Positions 59,193 to 64,000 of a stretch of 64,000 nucleotides of DNA are shown here, piece after piece. The notes beneath the pieces were generated by a model. It did not search any database, had not been told where the DNA came from, and saw only the letters and a list, made by a program, of their open reading frames with translations. The stretch's first letter is position 1. Each line of letters opens with the position of its first letter. The DNA lies in contig CAJUBP010000018.1 of the NCBI GenBank assembly GCA_910584585.1, positions 5,913-69,912 on the forward strand, read 5' to 3'. This DNA is from an uncultured Lachnospiraceae bacterium (GTDB lineage Bacteria > Bacillota > Clostridia > Lachnospirales > Lachnospiraceae). The position numbers and the translations under genes were made by a program.

Positions 59193-60590
59193 ATGGCAGA
59201 GAGAAAGAAGATTGTGCTGATTGGCGCGGGAAGCGCGGTATTTACCAAAGGTTTGATTGCGGATTTTATCCAGTCTGGATTTGGAAGCTGGGAGATTGGG
59301 CTGTGCGATATCAATCCGGAAATCTTGGAGTCTGTCCGCAGGCTGGCGGAAAAGATGGTGGAGCAAAAAGGAGCGGATATTAAGATTTGCGCCTCCACAG
59401 ACAGGCGCGAGCTGCTTCCGGGAGCGGATTTCGTGGTAACCACCATTGCGGTGGGAGGCCGGAGGGCCTGGGAACAGGATGTGAAAATTCCCAGAAAATA
59501 TAAGATTTATCAGCCGGTGGGGGATTCTGTGATGCCGGGAGGGATTTCCAGGGCGCAGAGAATGATTCCCGTGATGGTGGAAATTGCAAGGGATATTGAG
59601 AGACTTTGCCCGGAGGCGTATTTCTTCAATTATTCCAATCCCATGACTGCCATAGTGACGGCTGTGCGGCGGGTGACAAAGGTGAAAATCATTGGGCTGT
59701 GCCATGGGGTGATTTACGGGGAAAAATACCTGGCAAAGATGCTTGGAGCGGACGTGAAAGACCTTACCACCCTGGGGGCAGGGCTGAACCACCTGACCTG
59801 GCTGTATGATATACGGGTAAAGGGGAAAGATGTACATCAGGAGCTTTTGGATATTGTGCAAAAGCAGAAAGAAGAGCATGAGAAAAATCCCCATGTCCGC
59901 AATTTCTTTAATCCCCTTTTGGAAGATAAGGAGATTCCCCATCACATGGACAATCCGCTGTCCTGGGAATTTTTTGAAAGGTACGGGGCAATTCCGGCAG
60001 TGGTGGATCGCCACGCGGTGGAATTTTTTCCGGAACGGTTCCCGGAAGGAAAGTATTACGGAGCGACTCTGGGCATAGACGCGTTTCCCATAGAGGATGT
60101 AATCGCAAGGGGAGAAAAAACCTACCGTGATATGCTGTCCCAGGGGGAAGGCAATGGAGAGGTGGAGGAAGAGCTGTTCCAGCGGGCAGACGGGGAACAT
60201 GAGCAGTTGGTGGAAATCATCCGTTCCCTGCTGCTGGATGAGCGGAAAGTATTTTCTGTTAATATTCCCAACGAAGGGGCCGTGGCCGGCATACCGGATG
60301 ACGCAGTGCTGGAGATTCCGGGCGTAGCCACCGCCCGGGGATTCTCTTCCATGCATGTGAATGGCTTTGAGGGAGCCATTAAGGATATGGTTGTGAAGCG
60401 TCTGGCTTCTGTGGATCTGACTGTGGAGGCCGCCCTGAAAGGAGATAAGAAATTGTGGGCGGACGCCATGATGCTGGACGGAGCGGTGACCGATCTTGAG
60501 ACAGCAGAGAAGCTGGTGGAGGATTTTATGAAAGAGCACAAGGATTATCTTCCCCAGTATCAGAAGTATTTTCGGACAAGCGGAAATTGA
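59193..60590 (+). CDS. Family 4 glycoside hydrolase (alpha-glycosidase, possibly on uronates)
   Basis: 465 residues from ATG 59193 (TAGGAGGA). GH4 enzymes use NAD and a divalent metal. NAD motif VLIGAGSAVFTKGLI, NYSNPMTAIVTA, metal-binding CHGV in GLCHGVIYGEK near residue 172, and LNHLTWLYD. From memory a CHG-type metal motif is associated with the alpha-glucuronidase/galacturonidase branch rather than the phospho-glycosidases; this is a weak inference. The neighbouring dehydratase and aldolase would suit a uronate or aldonate pathway. Confidence 0.9.
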   Translation: MAERKKIVLIGAGSAVFTKGLIADFIQSGFGSWEIGLCDINPEILESVRRLAEKMVEQKGADIKICASTDRRELLPGADFVVTTIAVGGRRAWEQDVKIPRKYKIYQPVGDSVMPGGISRAQRMIPVMVEIARDIERLCPEAYFFNYSNPMTAIVTAVRRVTKVKIIGLCHGVIYGEKYLAKMLGADVKDLTTLGAGLNHLTWLYDIRVKGKDVHQELLDIVQKQKEEHEKNPHVRNFFNPLLEDKEIPHHMDNPLSWEFFERYGAIPAVVDRHAVEFFPERFPEGKYYGATLGIDAFPIEDVIARGEKTYRDMLSQGEGNGEVEEELFQRADGEHEQLVEIIRSLLLDERKVFSVNIPNEGAVAGIPDDAVLEIPGVATARGFSSMHVNGFEGAIKDMVVKRLASVDLTVEAALKGDKKLWADAMMLDGAVTDLETAEKLVEDFMKEHKDYLPQYQKYFRTSGN

Positions 60591-60600
60591 GGACAGGAAC

Positions 60601-61593
60601 ATGAAGAAAAAAGTATTGATTGTGTCATTTTCCTTTGAGCAGGAGCCGGAGGCGTTTCAGGCATTGGAAGAAGCGGGGCTTGAGCCTGTGCTGCTGGCGG
60701 AAAGGGACAGAAAAGGATTTACGGAAAAGGATTTTACCCGCTATTGGGAAAGCCTAAAGGATAAGCCCTCGGGAATCCTTATGGGAGCGGATATCCCTCT
60801 GGGAAAATTCTTTGCAGAGCGGGCGGAAGGCCTGCAGGGGATTTCCTTAAACTGCGCCGGGGCGGATCATTTGGATTTACAGGCAATGGAGGAACATGGA
60901 ATTGCAGTCTGCAATGTGCCCAGGCAGAATTTTGACGCGGTGGCGGATTTTATCTGGGGGCTGATCCTGGCAGTGATGCGCAAGATTCCGGAAGGGAATC
61001 AGGCAATCCGCAGGGGAGAATGGTGCCGGGGCGTGGAGCGGGGCTGTGCAGTTTCCGGAAAAACCATCGGCATCATCGGCTTTGGGGCAATCGGACAGGC
61101 AGTGGCAAAACGGGCCTTAGGCTTTGACATGAAAATATTGGTGAGCAGCACCAGCAAAAAACCGGAGCTGGCAGAGAAATATCATGCAGAATATGTGGAG
61201 CGGAATCAGTTGTTTCAGGAAGCGGATATTCTGGTGCCCACTTGCCCGCTGGTTCCAGAGACTTTTCATATGATTAATGAAGAAACGCTGGGTCAGATGA
61301 AGAGAGAAGCAGTCATTGTCAACGCTTCCAGAGGAGGGATTATTGACACCGAGGCGCTCTTGTCTGCCCTGGGGGAACAAAAGATCGGCGGAGCCGGCCT
61401 GGACGTCTTTGAGGAAGAGCCTCTTGCGGCCAGTGAATTGTTCGGACTGAAAAATGTGGTATTGACGCCCCATATGGGGGGACTGGCGGATCGGGAAATC
61501 CATCAGGTAGCCATGCAGTCTGCCTATCATATGGCAAAATTGCTTGAGGGAGAAAAAACAGGAACAGAATTGACAGGGAGAGACAGATCATGA
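60601..61593 (+). CDS. D-isomer-specific 2-hydroxyacid dehydrogenase
   Basis: 330 residues, start ten bases after the GH4 stop with GAGGACAGGA upstream. NAD-binding IGIIGFGAIGQAVAKRALGF, catalytic Arg in NASRGGIID, Glu in DVFEEEPL and His in LTPHMGG. Interconverts a 2-oxo acid and a D-2-hydroxy acid; substrate not readable. Stop overlaps the next start by four bases. Confidence 0.92.
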   Translation: MKKKVLIVSFSFEQEPEAFQALEEAGLEPVLLAERDRKGFTEKDFTRYWESLKDKPSGILMGADIPLGKFFAERAEGLQGISLNCAGADHLDLQAMEEHGIAVCNVPRQNFDAVADFIWGLILAVMRKIPEGNQAIRRGEWCRGVERGCAVSGKTIGIIGFGAIGQAVAKRALGFDMKILVSSTSKKPELAEKYHAEYVERNQLFQEADILVPTCPLVPETFHMINEETLGQMKREAVIVNASRGGIIDTEALLSALGEQKIGGAGLDVFEEEPLAASELFGLKNVVLTPHMGGLADREIHQVAMQSAYHMAKLLEGEKTGTELTGRDRS

Positions 61594-62762
61594 AAAATGA
61601 ATTATTTGGAAGACCCTTCACATATTATCAGGAATACAAGTGTGAAAATACGGCATCTGAAATTGCGCGGCAGCCAAAGCTTTGGCGGCGTCTGGCGAAA
61701 GAACTGACAGAGCGGCAGGAAGAAATTGCGGAATTTATGGAAGCTGCATATCGGGAAGATAACTTAAGGATTATCACAGCCGGGGCAGGCTCTTCAGCCT
61801 TTATCGGAGAAACCTTTCAATTTCTCCTGGCAGAAGAACTTGGGATTTTTACAGAAAATATACATACCACAGACATCATCAGCGCGCCGGAAGGGACGCT
61901 GTACGACAGGCCTACGCTGCTGATTTCCTACGCCCGCTCCGGGGAAAGCCCGGAGAGCCTTGCGGCGGTTCAGTTCGCCAAAAAAAGGATTCAGAAACTC
62001 TATCAGATTATTTTTGTCTGCGACACAGACAGCAGCCTGGCAAAGGCAGGGTATGAAATGGAGCGTTCCCTGGTGATTGGAATGCCGCCGGAATCCTGTG
62101 ACAAAGGGTTTGCCATGACCAGCAGCGTAAGCTGTATGAGCATTGCGACCTGGTGCGTTTTCCACTATCAGGAAATGCCGAAATACGCAGAGTATGTAAA
62201 CGCGCTGGCAGACTCCCTCCAGGAGCAGATGGACCGTTTGGCAGAATCCGCAAAACAGATTGCAAAAGAAAAATACCGCCGGATTATCTGGCTGGGCACC
62301 GGCCCCCTCAAGGGCCTGGCAAGGGAAGCAGCCGTCAAATCCATGGAACTGTCCAACGGATATGTCCACGCAGGATACGACGGAGCCGCAGCGTTCCGCC
62401 ACGGCCCCAAAACGGTAATCAACGAAGAAACCCTTACCGTCCACTTCCTGTCCGCCAACCCATACAGCAGAAAGTACGACAGAGATCTCGCCCTGGAACT
62501 AATCCGGGAAAGAGGGCAAAACCTGGTGGCAACCGTAAAACAGGAAGAAGAAAAAGAAGAAGTAACAGGAGAAAACTATGAGGCCTTATATCACCTGCCC
62601 CATGACATCCCCAAGAATTCCGAAATGGGAGCCTACCTATACTCCCTGGTATTCTCCCAGCTTCTCTCCATGGAAAAATCCCTGGAACTGGGCTGCCCCA
62701 CAGACAATCCCTGTCCAAAAGGAGAAGTAAACCGTGTGGTGCAGGGAGTGGTAATTTACTAA
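61590..62762 (+). CDS. SIS-domain sugar isomerase (AgaS-like)
   Basis: 390 residues. Two SIS domains: first with TAGAGSSAFIGE and SYARSGESPESLAAV, second with WLGTGPLKGLAREAAVKSMEL and FRHGPKTV. Resembles AgaS (galactosamine-6-P deaminase/isomerase, tagatose-6-P forming). With the PfkB kinase at 46675 it could form part of a tagatose branch, but no tagatose-bisphosphate aldolase is in the window. ATG overlaps the previous gene (ATGA). Confidence 0.87.
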   Translation: MKNELFGRPFTYYQEYKCENTASEIARQPKLWRRLAKELTERQEEIAEFMEAAYREDNLRIITAGAGSSAFIGETFQFLLAEELGIFTENIHTTDIISAPEGTLYDRPTLLISYARSGESPESLAAVQFAKKRIQKLYQIIFVCDTDSSLAKAGYEMERSLVIGMPPESCDKGFAMTSSVSCMSIATWCVFHYQEMPKYAEYVNALADSLQEQMDRLAESAKQIAKEKYRRIIWLGTGPLKGLAREAAVKSMELSNGYVHAGYDGAAAFRHGPKTVINEETLTVHFLSANPYSRKYDRDLALELIRERGQNLVATVKQEEEKEEVTGENYEALYHLPHDIPKNSEMGAYLYSLVFSQLLSMEKSLELGCPTDNPCPKGEVNRVVQGVVIY

Positions 62763-62769
62763 AACAGCG

Positions 62770-62858
62770 CCGCTCCTTCCTCCACCATATAAGAAACATT
62801 ACTTGCATTGATACAAATATCAGATGCTTAGTACATGAGTAATCATAAACAGAGTACT
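62770..62858 (+). repeat. Degenerate right half of a family B repeat, copy B3
   Basis: CGCTCCTTCCTCCA, TTGCATTGATACAAATATCA and GCTTAGTACATGAGTA match the right half of B1. It follows the stop of the SIS gene and touches A4. Confidence 0.6.
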
Positions 62859-63099
62859 ACAGTGAACAATTTATCTCCCGATACACAGGAACCAGCGGAT
62901 TGCCCTTTGGCTAAGCAAACGATTCATGGGCGTCCCTAGTGTAGGCGAAATCCACTGCTTACGTAGTCTTAGGAAGGAAGGCTCTCCTGACTTTCTTAGC
63001 CGGAGTTAGCAGTTAGTTCGCCGGAACGTTGCCCAGTTTGCGTGCCAAAGGGCAATCCGCTGGTTCCGTCCGTACCCAAAGACAAAAAAGTCACACTAT
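62857..63099 (+). repeat. Family A repeat, copy A4, with compensatory arm changes
   Basis: About 243 bp. The arms read ACCAGCGGATTGCCCTTT (62891-62908) and AAAGGGCAATCCGCTGGT (63047-63064), where the other copies read GGCAGGATGGCCCTTT and complement. Both arms changed together, so the stem is kept. Confidence 0.85.
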
Positions 63100-63130
63100 C
63101 CAAAACATTTGAAGCCCCTTTGCCCAGCAA

Positions 63131-63159
63131 TTTACACCAAAAGCCAATAATGTTATACT
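63131..63159 (+). promoter_or_regulatory. Promoter of the GntR gene
   Basis: TTTACA, 17-base spacer, TATACT, 36 bases upstream of the start. Confidence 0.75.
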
Positions 63160-63195
63160 CAAGATATCATGATTGAAAAGAAGGATGAGGGAGCT

Positions 63196-63927
63196 ATGGC
63201 AAAGGAAAACACAATTAGAAAAGACATACCAGTTGCGCTTTATTATCAGCTGAAAGAAGAAATCAGAAGAAAGATTCTGTCCAATGAATGGCCCGAAGGG
63301 AGCAAACTTCCCTCCGAGAATGAGATATGCAAAATGTTTGAGGTCAGCCGCATCACGGTGCGCAAAGCCATCGATGAGCTTCAGGCGGAGCATTATCTCA
63401 CCAAAAAGCAGGGGAAAGGGACTTTTGTCCAGAGCCGTTCCATAGGGCATAAACTGTATAAGTTCTATTCTTTCAGTGAAGAACTAAGCAAACTGGGAAT
63501 TAAAGAAACAGCAAAATTAATGATATTTCAGGAAATCGTTCCCGCAGCCGATATCCGGGAGCCGCTGCGCTTAAGCGCGGATGAAAAGGTATTCTGGATT
63601 AAGCGGATTCGGTATATGGATGACAAGGCTTACACCATTGAGCATTCCTTTATTCCGGTAAAATTTGCGCCGGAGCTTACGGCAGAGCTTGTGGAAAATA
63701 ACGGGCTGTATAAAACGCTGCGGATGTTTCAGATATTTCCGGAGCGGGCCACAGAGACATTTTCAGCCGTAAATATTTCCAGGGAGGACGCTAAGGATAT
63801 GAACTTGAAGGTGAATGACGCCGCCATCAATCTGAGCCGGGTAACCTATTGCGGGGCAGATATTATCGAATATTGCCGGAGTATTGTAAGGGGCGATGTG
63901 TTCCATTATACCGTTGAGCTGAAATAG
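63196..63927 (+). CDS. GntR family regulator, HutC/UTRA type
   Basis: 243 residues from ATG 63196 (GAGGGAG upstream; the ATG at 63169 lacks a ribosome binding site). N-terminal winged helix (LYYQLKEEIRRKILSNEWPEG, LPSENEICKMFEVSRITVRKAID), then a UTRA ligand domain (FYSFSEELSKLG, FWIKRIRYMDDKAYTIEHSFIP, YCRSIVRGDVFHYTVEL). UTRA domains bind sugar phosphates or similar. Likely regulates the catabolic genes before it or genes beyond the right edge. Confidence 0.93.
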   Translation: MAKENTIRKDIPVALYYQLKEEIRRKILSNEWPEGSKLPSENEICKMFEVSRITVRKAIDELQAEHYLTKKQGKGTFVQSRSIGHKLYKFYSFSEELSKLGIKETAKLMIFQEIVPAADIREPLRLSADEKVFWIKRIRYMDDKAYTIEHSFIPVKFAPELTAELVENNGLYKTLRMFQIFPERATETFSAVNISREDAKDMNLKVNDAAINLSRVTYCGADIIEYCRSIVRGDVFHYTVELK

Positions 63928-64000
63928 GCGGGAAGCGATGGCCTGAAAAGTCCAGCTAAGAAATGTCAATAGGTAAAATGAAAAATGTTAAAAAAGTTTT
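63928..64000. other. Right edge, nothing identified
   Basis: 73 bases after the GntR stop with no coding evidence. Confidence 0.3.

Noticed and set aside
1..64000. tRNA and rRNA genes, replication origin
   Set aside because: None of the conserved tRNA or rRNA stretches, DnaA box clusters or dnaA/dnaN genes were noticed on reading, though a tRNA scan was not possible.

Overview
The window looks like chromosome from a Gram-positive gut anaerobe of the class Clostridia, most probably family Lachnospiraceae. This rests on the gene order of the ribosomal protein cluster (rpsJ to rplQ with adk, map, a KOW protein and infA after secY, and rpsD inside the alpha part), strong GGAGG ribosome binding sites, frequent GTG and TTG starts, and the secreted-protein architectures. 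I cannot name the genus from sequence reading alone.

Layout. 1-1.3 kb: the 5' part of an IS transposase running off the left edge and a decayed Rpn-type gene. 1.3-2.6 kb: an orphan AgrC-like sensor kinase. 2.65-3.65 kb: a repeat-rich stretch that contains what I read as a complete type I toxin-antitoxin locus of the Fst (par) design: a 32-residue membrane peptide, a convergent antisense RNA, a shared terminator and direct repeats. 3.8-10 kb: two family 3 glycoside hydrolases separated by a small membrane protein. 10.3-13.5 kb: an Rpn remnant, lgt, a MATE exporter and an unknown protein. 13.7-26.9 kb: promoter, structured leader and the S10-spc genes through secY, adk, map and infA. 27-40.7 kb: an island of secreted and cell-surface genes that separates infA from rpmJ. 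40.85-44.75 kb: rpmJ, rpsM, rpsK, rpsD, rpoA, rplQ and strong terminators. 44.8-63.9 kb: a carbohydrate or sugar-acid catabolic region with IclR, AraC and GntR regulators, a PfkB kinase, an aldolase/acylating dehydrogenase pair, a solute-binding lipoprotein, an IlvD-type dehydratase, an SDR, a GH4 glycosidase, a 2-hydroxyacid dehydrogenase and a sugar isomerase.

Most interesting points. (1) The Fst-like toxin-antitoxin locus at about 3.0-3.3 kb, bracketed by inverted copies of a dispersed repeat. (2) A minimal tyrosine recombinase at 29.5-30.1 kb flanked by two inverted 31-bp sites with 11-bp inverted arms. It sits exactly between two divergent genes for repeat-rich wall proteins, so inversion of the segment would change which of them lies downstream of the recombinase. 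(3) At least three families of palindromic repeats. Family A has four long copies whose arms show compensatory changes, and one A copy is interrupted by a family C element with an apparent TA duplication. (4) Many tandem repeats inside and just after genes. All functional statements are from reading the sequence; no database search was possible.
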